Shown here piece after piece: positions 35,201 to 43,353 of a stretch of DNA of 64,000 nucleotides. The position numbers were made by a program, and so were the translations under genes. This DNA comes from Nocardia sp. NBC_00565 (GTDB lineage: Bacteria; Actinomycetota; Actinomycetes; Mycobacteriales; Mycobacteriaceae). The notes under the pieces were generated by a model. It was not told the DNA's origin, ran no database searches, and saw nothing but the letters and a program-made list of their open reading frames with translations. Location of the stretch: assembly GCF_036345915.1 (NCBI RefSeq), contig NZ_CP107785.1:434001-498000 (forward strand), given 5' to 3'. How positions within the stretch are numbered: position 1 is the first letter of the stretch; every line of letters begins with the position of its first letter.

Positions 35201-36101
35201 GACCGTGTCTCATGTCGCTGATTTCGCCTTCGCGAGTTTCTTGTGGCCGGTCAATGCTGCGGCGAGGTTGAGGTAGCCAGGAAGTGCGTGGGCTTGCGGT
35301 CGTAGCGGATGTTGAGCCGGTGGTAGCCGGTCAGCCAGGAGATTGTTCGTTCGATGACCCATCGGTGAAGGCCGAGGCGGGCGCCGGATTCGATGCCCTT
35401 GCGGGCGATCCGGACGCCGATGCCCCGGTCACGACCCATCGGCGCAGCTCGGTGTGGTCGTATGCCTTGTCGGCGTGCAGCTTTGCCGGTGGGCGTCGGC
35501 GTGGCCCACGCCGCGACCGCACCTGCCGGGTTCGCCCGCACGAGCGGGCGCAGCGCTTCAGCGTCGTTGGTATTGGCTGCCGAATACCCACGGCCAGAGG
35601 CAGTCCCGCGCGGTCGGACAGCACGTGGAGCTTCGATCCGGACTTGCCTCGATCGACCGGGCTCGGGCCGGTCATATCGCCCCCTTTTTTCGCTCGCACC
35701 GACGCCGCGTCGATCACCGCCCGCGACCAGTCGATCAAGCCCTGGCTACCCAGCTCGTCCAGCACTGCGCGGTGTAATCGCCGCCATACACCGGCCTCGG
35801 TCCAGACGGTGAGTCGGCGGTGCGCCGTCGGGACAGTGACCCCGAACGATGGCGGCAGCATCCGCCACGCACACCCGCTGGTCAGCACGAACACCACTGC
35901 GGTGAACACGGCCCGCTCATCGACTGGCGCTGTGCCGCCACCTGCGGGCGAGCCTCGAACTTCGGCAACAAGGGCTCGACCAGCGCCCACAGCCCATCCG
36001 GGACCAGACGTTGCGACAGATCATCGACCACGACCAGACATCATGCGGCACAACCGGTTACGACACACATCGAGCGAATTACAACGACGTGAGACACAGC
36101 C
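35201..36101 (-). mobile_element. Decayed IS5-type insertion sequence with terminal repeats and TAA duplication
   Basis: The ends GACCGTGTCTCATGTCG (35201-35217) and the complement of CGACGTGAGACACAGCC (36085-36101) are imperfect terminal inverted repeats. TAA occurs immediately outside both ends (35198-35200, 36102-36104), consistent with a 3-bp target duplication. The 901-base length fits IS5-family (IS427-like) elements. The single transposase frame inside is broken in several places. Confidence 0.8.
35210..36031 (-). pseudogene. IS5-family transposase, multiply frameshifted
   Basis: The transposase can be followed through the element only by switching frame about five times. From the 5' end: LVPDGLWALVEPLLPKFEAR (frame a); GGGTAPVDERAVFTAVVF through DRAGLPLAVGI (frame b); AANTNDAEALRPLVRANP (c); AKLHADKAYDHTELRRW (b); RDRGIGVRIARKGIES to RKPTHFLA (c); YLNLAAALTGHKKLAK (b). 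Single-base losses are visible at each switch, for example near 35575. Programmed frameshifting would give one shift, so this copy is dead. Confidence 0.8.
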
Positions 36102-36166
36102 TAAGCAGTCAAGATGACCACCACCCGAGAAGAAGGTGTGTATAGCTACCGAGAAGCCGTTCGCGC

Positions 36167-36235
36167 TGGAAAAGCGCCGGCAGCGAGCAACAAGTCATCG
36201 ACGAGTTCTGGAAGAAGGCCCCGCTCGGGAAGTGA
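36167..36235 (+). pseudogene. 69-bp remnant of a third kinase gene (3' end)
   Basis: It encodes WKSAGSEQQVIDEFWKKAP plus LGK and a stop, matching the last 69 bases of the kinase gene at 33781-33849 at 65 of 69 positions. Nothing of a kinase precedes it. It marks either a lost tandem copy or recombination debris after the IS insertion. Confidence 0.8.
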
Positions 36236-36284
36236 CCGGTCGGTGGAATACATTCATATCAGTTATGCAAGGTCATCGCTACTT

Positions 36285-36845
36285 CTAGCCCTTCAATGCT
36301 CGAATCATTTTTACCACCACTTGTGCACCCGCCTCTATCTTTGGATCGCTATCATTGTCGACATTAAATTCCAGTTCACCGTCCCATCCATCGATGGTCG
36401 CCGTCAATTTCAAATAGTGGCGTGTCGTATCATCCACAAATGATGGATTCGGCAGGTGCGTTTCAGAAACAGGCACGCCGTCAATTGTCAGTGTACGACC
36501 CGGTCGACCCTTGGATTCCGTAGGTTTCGCGTCTTCAGAATGGCGTTCCAAGACGTTATTGCCGAGATATTGAGGAAATTCCGAGCCGTCGTCGAGTTTG
36601 TAGCTGCAACTTCCGATGCTGCCGATCTTGTCTTGGGTCGGAGAGCTGGTTGTACTGCTGATTTTGAGCTTTTCGGCCTTGAACCAGACGGTAAAGAACT
36701 CTTTCGGGTAGTCGCACAACTCCTGGAGCGAGTGTACGCTCTCGTTAACCTCCCACTTTTCAGGATGAGAACGCGGAAATAGGCCGCACCCCGATACGAG
36801 CAGGCTCCCGAGCAGCGCGGCTGACGCGAATTTTAGGATGCTCAT
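36285..36845 (-). CDS. Lipoprotein (DUF3558-like) of the AT-richer ESX-type cassette
   Basis: 186 residues. The signal peptide has the lipobox LLVSGC (Cys near residue 21). The outer part has further cysteines at ELCDYP and GSCSYKL and a late segment RTLTIDGVPVSET, a layout like DUF3558 lipoproteins found beside ESX loci. ATG 36845 overlaps the stop of the gene upstream by four bases. It is last of a four-gene transcript and could be an envelope partner or protection protein for the cassette's secreted product (inference). Base composition is clearly poorer in GC than the window average. Confidence 0.65.
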   Translation of the reverse strand: MSILKFASAALLGSLLVSGCGLFPRSHPEKWEVNESVHSLQELCDYPKEFFTVWFKAEKLKISSTTSSPTQDKIGSIGSCSYKLDDGSEFPQYLGNNVLERHSEDAKPTESKGRPGRTLTIDGVPVSETHLPNPSFVDDTTRHYLKLTATIDGWDGELEFNVDNDSDPKIEAGAQVVVKMIRALKG

Positions 36846-37678
36846 TTCGCCTTCCATTGGTCGTCGTCAGGCCTGCCGGTATCGAAGTCTGTAGAAGCGC
36901 TCTGCGGCCATTTATTGTTGACAAACCCTTTCGGATGATCCGTAGCACCGTTGATTTTGTCGATGTTCACCTTCTGCTCGATGAGGACTTTGCCGAGCTT
37001 TTTCCCGAGATCAATTACCGACTTGATTATTTTCGCAAGAAGATCGATTATATCAGAAATTGCCCAAGGAGCTCCTATCCCTGTGGCGATCTTCGTAACC
37101 GATGCACCAAAGTCGATCAGATATCCGGACAATTCTTTAACAATGTCGGTGTAGAACTCCCATGAGCTTGTAGCTATCGCAGCCAGACTGGTGTGCAGCG
37201 TGTCGCATGCAGTTTTTGCTGAGTCCATGGCGATATCCTGAGTTAGCCGGGACTGATTATACTTATCCGCGGCACCACCCGTCCAGTAGGCTAATGTGTT
37301 GCCGGTGACAACCCCGTCGTTCTGGGCCTCCCCGATCTTGCCTTTAAGGTCCAGCCAGTATCCGCTGGTTTGGACGAAAGCGATAGGAGCCTTCGTTCCT
37401 TTTATGGCTGTACTTAGCTCATTTAGAAGTTCTGTTATCTTATTCTTGATTTCTTCCCTATGATTACCCAGGTATCCGGAGAAGTCGTCATTGGTGATCG
37501 CCCCGTAGATTCCTCCAACAATTTGTCCAGGAACCCCTAATACCATCCCTTCCCTGGACGCAAGCACTATTGCGGCGGTGTCGAAATTGCGGTCTACCTC
37601 GGCAGGAGTGTCGTGTAGTTCGTCGATCTTCTTCGAGAACTCAGTTAGGACGTTATTGATCTCGTCTACGGTGGTCAT
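36842..37678 (-). CDS. Long helical ESX-cargo-like protein (WXG-type), unknown
   Basis: 278 residues, nearly all helical. The N-terminal 60 residues (VDEINNVLTEFSKKIDELHD) look like an ESX-cargo helix pair. A central YWTGGAADKYNQSR gives a W-x-G turn followed by a Y-x3-R, and a hydrophobic Gly/Ile-rich stretch (LIDFGASVTKIATGIGAP) follows. The C-terminal ~40 residues are polar and could be a small effector tail. ATG 37678 overlaps the previous stop; longer readings have no support. I recognise no toxin domain. Codon usage is AT-leaning, suggesting transfer. Confidence 0.6.
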   Translation of the reverse strand: MTTVDEINNVLTEFSKKIDELHDTPAEVDRNFDTAAIVLASREGMVLGVPGQIVGGIYGAITNDDFSGYLGNHREEIKNKITELLNELSTAIKGTKAPIAFVQTSGYWLDLKGKIGEAQNDGVVTGNTLAYWTGGAADKYNQSRLTQDIAMDSAKTACDTLHTSLAAIATSSWEFYTDIVKELSGYLIDFGASVTKIATGIGAPWAISDIIDLLAKIIKSVIDLGKKLGKVLIEQKVNIDKINGATDHPKGFVNNKWPQSASTDFDTGRPDDDQWKAK

Positions 37679-37992
37679 TACAGTGTCTCCGTGAGTTTTA
37701 TTATGACGTTGGCGTAGCGCTGGTCTTGTTCCTGATAGACCTTGGCGACGTGATCCAAGATATTTCCTATGGAGCTTGCCTCGGCCTTGCCCTCCAGTAA
37801 TCTCGCGTTCACGTATCGCGCGGCTGCTAGCTGTGCTTCCCAGACATCCGCCCACATTGCCCAAATAACATCCTTGTTACTGTCTGCGATTTCCTGCGCC
37901 TTTCCTGCGGCTACGCCTAGGACTTGCGATGCTTCGCTCCAGGCCCTCGAGGCTGAAACCAGCCTGTTTAGATCTACGGAAAAGTTAGTCAT
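37678..37992 (-). CDS. WXG100-like small helical protein
   Basis: 104 residues, the size of ESX secretion substrates. Two helices are joined by a turn around MWADVWEAQ, a W-rich variant of the W-x-G hairpin. A C-terminal Y-x3-D/E-like signal may be YQEQDQRYA. It is expected to pair with the larger protein encoded next, the stop and start sharing one base (TAATG). No ATPase or membrane components of a type VII system are near, so it would have to use one encoded elsewhere. Confidence 0.6.
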   Translation of the reverse strand: MTNFSVDLNRLVSASRAWSEASQVLGVAAGKAQEIADSNKDVIWAMWADVWEAQLAAARYVNARLLEGKAEASSIGNILDHVAKVYQEQDQRYANVIIKLTETL

Positions 37993-38564
37993 CGGGAATT
38001 CCTCGTCAGATAATTCTGGTATTCTCGTAGTTCATTCTCGAGCTCGTCGTCGGAGCGGTGCGCCCAGGAGCCGCCTTCATGGAAGTGGGGACGCTTCCTT
38101 CGGATTTGATCCACACACTCGATGATGTCATGGGAGATGTAATATGGGGTCGTTGATGCCGCCCATGTTGGATCAATGTCAATGCGACTAATGCGCGAAA
38201 TTGTTGCTGCCACCGTTACGGTTCTTGCGCCGGATTCGGCTATTGGGCCATGGCCGACAAACTCGGCACGCCCAAGGGCGGCTTCCTGAACTTCATCAAA
38301 TTCCGTGATCGAATTAGTTTCGAGCAGGGTAATAATTTCTGCGCGGCGAGACGGGCGTGCGCTGAGAGCGGCGAATTTACCTTGAGCAATTATCGGTGCA
38401 TCGTACTCCCAGAGTGCGAGGTAGTACCCTGTCATTGCCGCTGTCGAGAAATCTCGTGGATGCAATTGGTCATGCAGATTTCGGTTCACATCGATATTGA
38501 TGGGCAGGCGGCCGTCGCCGAGATTCATCTTGAACAATCCCGCCCCGATCAGAACACTATTCAA
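37989..38564 (-). CDS. YbaB/EbfC-like ESX-associated protein, tentative
   Basis: 191 residues. The second half (TVTVAATISRISRIDIDPTW then a final helix with ISHDIIECVDQIRRKRP) resembles the C-terminal part of YbaB/EbfC-like proteins that actinomycetes encode at the head of ESX-cargo operons. The first half has no match I recognise. It is the first gene of the minus-strand cassette; its stop overlaps the WXG-like gene by four bases. Function unknown. Confidence 0.5.
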   Translation of the reverse strand: MNSVLIGAGLFKMNLGDGRLPINIDVNRNLHDQLHPRDFSTAAMTGYYLALWEYDAPIIAQGKFAALSARPSRRAEIITLLETNSITEFDEVQEAALGRAEFVGHGPIAESGARTVTVAATISRISRIDIDPTWAASTTPYYISHDIIECVDQIRRKRPHFHEGGSWAHRSDDELENELREYQNYLTRNSR

Positions 38565-39304
38565 TCGCTATTCACTCTCCTTACTGTGGTTCCTGTTTTA
38601 TTGCGCTCGAGTGGGAGGGTGGATCAACCCGATATAGTGTGTGACAGTCGCGGCAATGGACGGCAGGTGGCCGAGTTGCAATGGACACGGTGTGGCCGAC
38701 TGTCGCAACTTCGGCGTCCCCCCGACGTGTCCATGACGGCCGGGTAGCCCCGACACTTGGTCGAGGCTATCAAGATCGCGATCGAACGGCGATTCCGCAG
38801 CGGCGGATGATGGCGAGGTGCATGGATCCGTTGCGTTCGCCAGCGGTGGCCGTTGCGACACCCGGCCGGGCGTCCTCCTAGCGGACCGAAGCAGATGGCC
38901 TCGTTCGGGTCGCTGATCGACTCGAACAGGCTGACACCGGAGTACCATCCGGTGGAGTCTTCGCGTTGCGCGATCAGGGAATTCGACTGGGTATCGGTCA
39001 CCGCCCAGTCTCGTTCCCGTCGGGAGTAACTGCCTTCATCTGACCGCATTCGCGCCGTCGGCCCCCTCGTTGCTCCCAGTCGTTGCTCATCGAGTTCTGT
39101 CTATTGATACTGACGCACAGACCGGGCGTGCGGTTCCATCGAATCTGTGTTCGTTGGGCGGACGGCCAGCGTCGTCGCCCGGGAATGGACTCTGGCAGGG
39201 TTGTCACTGTGCAGATGGAATTCGGTTGTCTAGCTGATGGGTTCGGTCGGGTGAGTGCGCTGGCGGGCAATGCCGGACTGGAGTGGACGATCCAACGGCT
39301 TGGT
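38565..39304. other. 740-base gap between the two ESX-type cassettes
   Basis: No intact gene. A minus-strand reading around 38880-39049 (WAVTDTQSNSLIAQREDST, then GWYSGVSLFESISD) has natural composition and may be a fragment of a lost gene, but no family is recognised. The gap also holds the promoter of the AT-richer cassette, which I could not locate precisely. Confidence 0.4.
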
Positions 39305-40078
39305 TCACCACTGGTCTTGTTCGGCTTCTCGTAGGCGTTGCAGTGCTCGTTCGATCCAGATGGTGAATTGGCTGGTGATGTCGTCGGGGGTGGTAGGGCG
39401 AACCGAGATGTGCTGGCCGCGGAGTTCGGTGTAGCGGCCGTCGTCGATGATGTCGTACCACTGCATCGTGTTCGACGGTTCGGGGCGGGCGTAGAGGGGA
39501 GCGACGAGAAATCCTGCGGCGCCGCCACCGTCGGAGGGACGGCCGAGCAGGCGACGGTACTGTTCACGCGGGGTGCTGCGTCCGACGGTTTCAAAGTGGC
39601 TGTTGTTCGGCCCACGCAGGTCGTCGGGGTGGAAGGTGGCGGGCCGGTGGGTGCCCGGTTTACAGGCGGGGATCGACTTCACCAAGTATGAGGGCAGGTT
39701 CTCGGCGCGGGACATGCGTAACCTGATGGGCCCATTGTCCTTCCCGAGGACAGCTTGGAACAGCACCACGCAGTGGTAAGGGTTACGTGCGCCGACGATG
39801 TGGTATTCACGGGGATCCGTACCGTTGCTGTTCTTGTGTTTGCGTGTGCCGCCGAGGATTTCGAAACGCATGTCCGAGCTGGACAGGGTGCGCAACGCCA
39901 GCTCGAGCTCCTCGAACTCATCGGCCGAGTACTGTCCGCGGACCACATCGCGGTGCGCAGTGAAATCCTCGCGAAAGGCGAAGCGGCTGCGATAGTTCAG
40001 TGGACGGGGGAACCGGTCATTGGCATCGCTGTACCAGAGTGCGGCGAAATCTTCCGTGTCCAAGGTCCATTCAGGCAT
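39305..40078 (-). CDS. ESX secretion-associated EspG-family protein
   Basis: 257 residues. The opening WTLDTEDFAALWYSDANDRF, then RPLNYRSRFAFREDF and FEILGG, is the EspG signature. EspG proteins are cytoplasmic chaperones that bind PE/PPE-type cargo before export through a type VII system. Its probable client is the PPE/EspB-like protein encoded 118 bases upstream on the same strand. Length is slightly under the mycobacterial ~280. No ESX core gene is in the window. Confidence 0.85.
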   Translation of the reverse strand: MPEWTLDTEDFAALWYSDANDRFPRPLNYRSRFAFREDFTAHRDVVRGQYSADEFEELELALRTLSSSDMRFEILGGTRKHKNSNGTDPREYHIVGARNPYHCVVLFQAVLGKDNGPIRLRMSRAENLPSYLVKSIPACKPGTHRPATFHPDDLRGPNNSHFETVGRSTPREQYRRLLGRPSDGGGAAGFLVAPLYARPEPSNTMQWYDIIDDGRYTELRGQHISVRPTTPDDITSQFTIWIERALQRLREAEQDQW

Positions 40079-40195
40079 GGGGGTCCGTTCAGGTTCTGCG
40101 GTGGCCGGGAAGCTTTGTTGGGCACACTCATTGGTAACTGCGCGAATGACCGCCTGGAATCGCTCGGTGCGACCAGATGCGCGCCCTGTGCCCGC

Positions 40196-41356
40196 TTACC
40201 GATCGTCGTGGTCGCCGCCGATCACACCACCGGGAACCGTTTTCGGAGCTTCGCCGATCAGCTCTTCGGTGTTCTGCTCGTTGACCAGGTAGTCCGGGGT
40301 CTCGTGGGTTGATTCCTCGTCCGACTTGCCGCGGCCGGCACCAGCGCCACCCATACCCATACCCGACATGCCTGCCCGTCCAGCACTGGCCGCCGCGGCC
40401 GTTGGGCTGCCGGTCACGTTGGGTGTGCTCGGGGCACCTGAGACGCTGCGTCCCGGGGACGGGGTGCTGGAAGTCCCTGGGGCGCTGGATATTCCGGGGC
40501 TGCTCGGCAGACCCGAAGTGCTCGGTGTACCCGACGTGGTCGTGGTAGGGACCGTTGAGGTGTCCAGGCTGGGTTTGGTCGTTTGCGGGACCGTCGAGGT
40601 GGCGTTGTTGCTATTGGTCGGCGTGGTAGCGGTGTCCGGGGTGATGGTCGTTTGACTGACGGTCGGGTCTTCGCCGCTCTTGTCGTCCTCCGAGCCGGGC
40701 TGCTTCGGCTCATCCGAGGTAGAACCAGGTGTGCCGGGATCCGTGGTGCCGGATGTGCCTGGAGTGTATGGCCCGTCGCCGGTTCCGGTGGATTTGGTCG
40801 GTGCGGAGATATCCAGTGGACTGGTCGGATCGACAGGTGTCGGCAAGACCGGGATCTGACCGTCAAGGCTGACGAACCGGTTGACGTAGTAGGTCTCCAT
40901 CGCCGTCTGCGCGTCCTCGTCGCGGTCCTTGACAACACTGTCGTTGGCGATGCCGACCCACGGCCAGGAATCCTTGTGCCACCACGGTTTTTCATTGACC
41001 TCACCGGGCAGCGCACTCTGGGTCGAGACGATCGCGCTGGCGGCGTCGCCGACCCGCCCCGCCAGTGCTTGCATGACAGGGGTCAATTCGTGCGCTTTGT
41101 CGGTGTAGCGCTTAATCGCTTCCTGCGCCTTCGGAGCGGCCGAGCCGCCGCTCCAGGCAGCGTCGATCGAGGCCTTGATCCGGTACGCGAAGACCTCCAC
41201 CCCAACTTCCCACATGTGGGCGAGAGCGTTGTACTCGGCGGCGGTGTTGTTCGCCGGAGTGGTGTTGATCGGGGTGAACAGCGAGCGGATGGCGTGATGA
41301 TCCAGATCCCGGGCGTTCTCGGTCTTCTGGATCCTCGGGTTCTCGTTGCCGCTCAC
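40196..41356 (-). CDS. PPE/EspB-like ESX cargo with long Thr/Pro linker
   Basis: 386 residues. The N-terminal ~150 are helical with a W-S-G-G turn (AAWSGGSAAPKAQEA), the WXG/PPE-like cargo fold. About 150 residues of Pro/Thr/Ser low-complexity linker follow, then a Gly/Met-rich patch and a conserved-looking tail, DYLVNEQNTEELIGEAPK. That tail type ends many Nocardia/Mycobacterium cargo proteins of this class (recalled). Its ATG overlaps the upstream gene by four bases. It is likely exported with the EspG chaperone's help. Confidence 0.75.
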   Translation of the reverse strand: MSGNENPRIQKTENARDLDHHAIRSLFTPINTTPANNTAAEYNALAHMWEVGVEVFAYRIKASIDAAWSGGSAAPKAQEAIKRYTDKAHELTPVMQALAGRVGDAASAIVSTQSALPGEVNEKPWWHKDSWPWVGIANDSVVKDRDEDAQTAMETYYVNRFVSLDGQIPVLPTPVDPTSPLDISAPTKSTGTGDGPYTPGTSGTTDPGTPGSTSDEPKQPGSEDDKSGEDPTVSQTTITPDTATTPTNSNNATSTVPQTTKPSLDTSTVPTTTTSGTPSTSGLPSSPGISSAPGTSSTPSPGRSVSGAPSTPNVTGSPTAAAASAGRAGMSGMGMGGAGAGRGKSDEESTHETPDYLVNEQNTEELIGEAPKTVPGGVIGGDHDDR

Positions 41357-41880
41357 GAAGCGGCTCCCGGCTGTGGTGCGGGGATCTCCGGCTGGCCCTG
41401 CAGCGGCGGGGTGGTTACACCCGGTTGGTGCGCAGTGGTGTCGATCGGGGTGGGACTTTCGGGCAGTCGCGACAGCAAATCACGGACACTGGCGGCGAAT
41501 TCGGCGTCGGAGGCCATGTAGCGGTCACGGATCTCGCGGTGCATCGTCTGGATGTCGTCGACGATGCGGTAATGCTCGTCGAGGATGGTGTGCAAGTTGT
41601 TCGAGTTGCTGTCGCTCTGGGCCTTTTCACGAAAACGGCCGACGAGGGTTTGTGCCGACGTCAGCTTCGCATTGTCGGCACCCAGGCCCCACTGGTTGTT
41701 CTCGCGCCGCGACAGGTCCGTCGCCTGCTGCTGCATGGCCCGTATCAGTTCCTTGAACCGCTCACAGTCGCGGTCGATGTAGACGAAGTCTTCCGGTTTG
41801 ATCGATACCTGCAATCGGCCCTCCCGGGCCTCGATGATCAGATTCGCCAGCGGACCCGCCGATTTACTGTCGTCAGCCAT
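41353..41880 (-). CDS. Helical WXG-like ESX-cassette protein
   Basis: 175 residues, mostly helical and charged, with a W-G-L-G turn in RRENNQWGLGADNAK between two long helices and a Pro-rich last 35 residues. It probably forms a heterodimer with the PPE/EspB-like partner encoded next (overlapping start). It also resembles ESX-associated proteins with N-terminal ESX-like helices. No enzymatic motif seen. Confidence 0.6.
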   Translation of the reverse strand: MADDSKSAGPLANLIIEAREGRLQVSIKPEDFVYIDRDCERFKELIRAMQQQATDLSRRENNQWGLGADNAKLTSAQTLVGRFREKAQSDSNSNNLHTILDEHYRIVDDIQTMHREIRDRYMASDAEFAASVRDLLSRLPESPTPIDTTAHQPGVTTPPLQGQPEIPAPQPGAAS

Positions 41881-41922
41881 TGCTCTGCTCCCTCCCGATC
41901 GTTCCGCTCGCTGTGCGTGATC

Positions 41923-42516
41923 TCATGCGCCGACAGGCAAGGTCGCAGCGACCTTCTCGGCAACACTTCGCACCAGCTCACACGCATCGAGCGACCCGGT
42001 GTCCCGGCCTGATGGTGGATTGTTGAGCAGGAAATCGAGACTTCCGCCCTTCATCTCCACATTCACCGTGCACGACTCGCTCAGACGTTCCGTGACCTGC
42101 CGAGTCGAGACCGCCGATCGACCGGCGATGGTGAACTCGCGGGTGTCCGGGTAGCCGCGACTAACGACGAACGGCACGGTCAGGTTCGTGGTCGTGATGC
42201 CGACCGTAAAGCCGTTCGATCGGACCCAGTTGCAGCCACGCCATTTGATCCCGCCCGATGCCTCGGTATCGACGGTGTTGGGGATAACTCCTACGTGCAG
42301 CTTCTCGGAGTCCAGCACGCTCTTCGGGATCTCCGTGCAAGGTTTGTACCCCTGCGGCACATCTGCCGCGAGCCCCGACGTCCCCGAGTTCGTGGTCGCC
42401 GCGCTCGTGCTCCCACTGGGCCTCGCGTCACCGTTAACCGACGACCCGCATCCAGTCAGCGCCGGTACTGCCGCCAAAACTCCCGTGATGAGAACCGCGC
42501 CCGCGACTTTGCGCAT
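41923..42516 (-). CDS. DUF3558-family lipoprotein
   Basis: 197 residues. The signal peptide has the lipobox ALTGC, then a Thr/Ser linker. The DUF3558 core has CTEIPKSVLD, the WRGCNWV strand, SRGYPDTREFTIAGRSAV and a late Cys (SLDACELVRSVAEKVAATLP). The four cysteines probably form two disulfides. ATG 42516 follows GGGGGGTGG. It heads the EspG cassette. DUF3558 lipoproteins are frequent beside ESX cargo genes; their role is unknown. Confidence 0.8.
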   Translation of the reverse strand: MRKVAGAVLITGVLAAVPALTGCGSSVNGDARPSGSTSAATTNSGTSGLAADVPQGYKPCTEIPKSVLDSEKLHVGVIPNTVDTEASGGIKWRGCNWVRSNGFTVGITTTNLTVPFVVSRGYPDTREFTIAGRSAVSTRQVTERLSESCTVNVEMKGGSLDFLLNNPPSGRDTGSLDACELVRSVAEKVAATLPVGA

Positions 42517-43078
42517 GGCCACCCCCCGCTTCCTGTGCACCCCGTGATCGTATCGGCGACTTTATCCGACGTCGAGGACAGCGCCGGGCCTCTCGATCCT
42601 CTGGATGGACGGTCCAGCGGCAAGACGGTCATACACGGCGCATGCGTTGCCCAAGGTTTGGTCCACATGAGATGAGACGCGCCGGACGTCCGTTCGGTTC
42701 CCACCAAAAGCGAACATGACCGAAACGACACCGGTTGAGTTGCATGCGATCCCGGCAGACCTTCCGGACGCAATCCGGCGCGCCGGTCCAGGACCCGAGT
42801 CTGTGCAGACGAATTCTGGGGCACTCGCTCTTATCCGGCTTCGTTGCGCGACTTACGCCTTCTGCCAGTGAAGCTGGCACTGTTGCCGATGCGCGGCCAC
42901 GACCGGACCGTCCTGCGTGCCATTCTTGTCCGAGTCCTTGGAAGTGACCCGCCATTCACGGACTGGTACCACCAGAAGCGAGCGGAGCGAGAGGCGGATT
43001 TGGAGCGGAAAGCGCGATGACAGCGTACGGAGTTGACCACCCGTCCGCAGCACAGCAGCCAAGAGTAGGGACAGCAGA
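42517..43078. other. 562-base intergenic stretch, nothing recognised
   Basis: Only low-quality readings occur on both strands, and no convincing repeat or hairpin before the terminator at 43079. The promoter of the DUF3558/EspG cassette should lie near 42520-42600, but I could not pick a clear -10/-35 pair. Confidence 0.4.
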
Positions 43079-43115
43079 CGGCCCCGCCTCGACGTGGGCT
43101 CGTCGAACGGGGCCG
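43079..43115 (-). terminator. Hairpin terminator after the DUF397/XRE pair
   Basis: CGGCCCCG (43079-43086) pairs with CGGGGCCG (43108-43115); inside lies a second stem, TCGACG with CGTCGA. It is 28 bases past the DUF397 stop on the minus strand. Confidence 0.7.
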
Positions 43116-43143
43116 CTTGGTGGTGCTCGGTGTTTGTGCGGGT

Positions 43144-43353
43144 TCAGCTGGGGCGGTTGAACTCTCGGTCCGTGATGCCAGCGGTGAAGGCATCCCATTC
43201 GCCTGGCGTGAACGTCAGTGCCGGGCCGGTCGGGTTCTTCGAGTCACGAACGCCAACCCCGCCCCCATCGAGCCACGCCACCTCGACACACTCGGTTTGG
43301 CCGCTGCTGTGGCTGCTCTTGAACCAGTTCACCCCGGATAGTTCAGTATTCAC
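43144..43353 (-). CDS. DUF397-domain small protein
   Basis: 69 residues, a complete DUF397 domain: WFKSSHSSGQTECVEVAW, VGVRDSKNPTGPALTF, and WDAFTAGITD. Such proteins are encoded directly after an XRE/DUF5753 regulator in actinomycetes and act as its small partner; in Streptomyces the BldB/WhiJ-type sets influence development. The start overlaps the regulator stop by four bases. Confidence 0.9.
   Translation of the reverse strand: MNTELSGVNWFKSSHSSGQTECVEVAWLDGGGVGVRDSKNPTGPALTFTPGEWDAFTAGITDREFNRPS

Noticed and set aside
35210..36031. Programmed frameshift as an explanation of the split IS5 transposase
   Set aside because: One programmed shift is normal for the family, but this copy needs about five switches, with no slippery sequence at the sites inspected.
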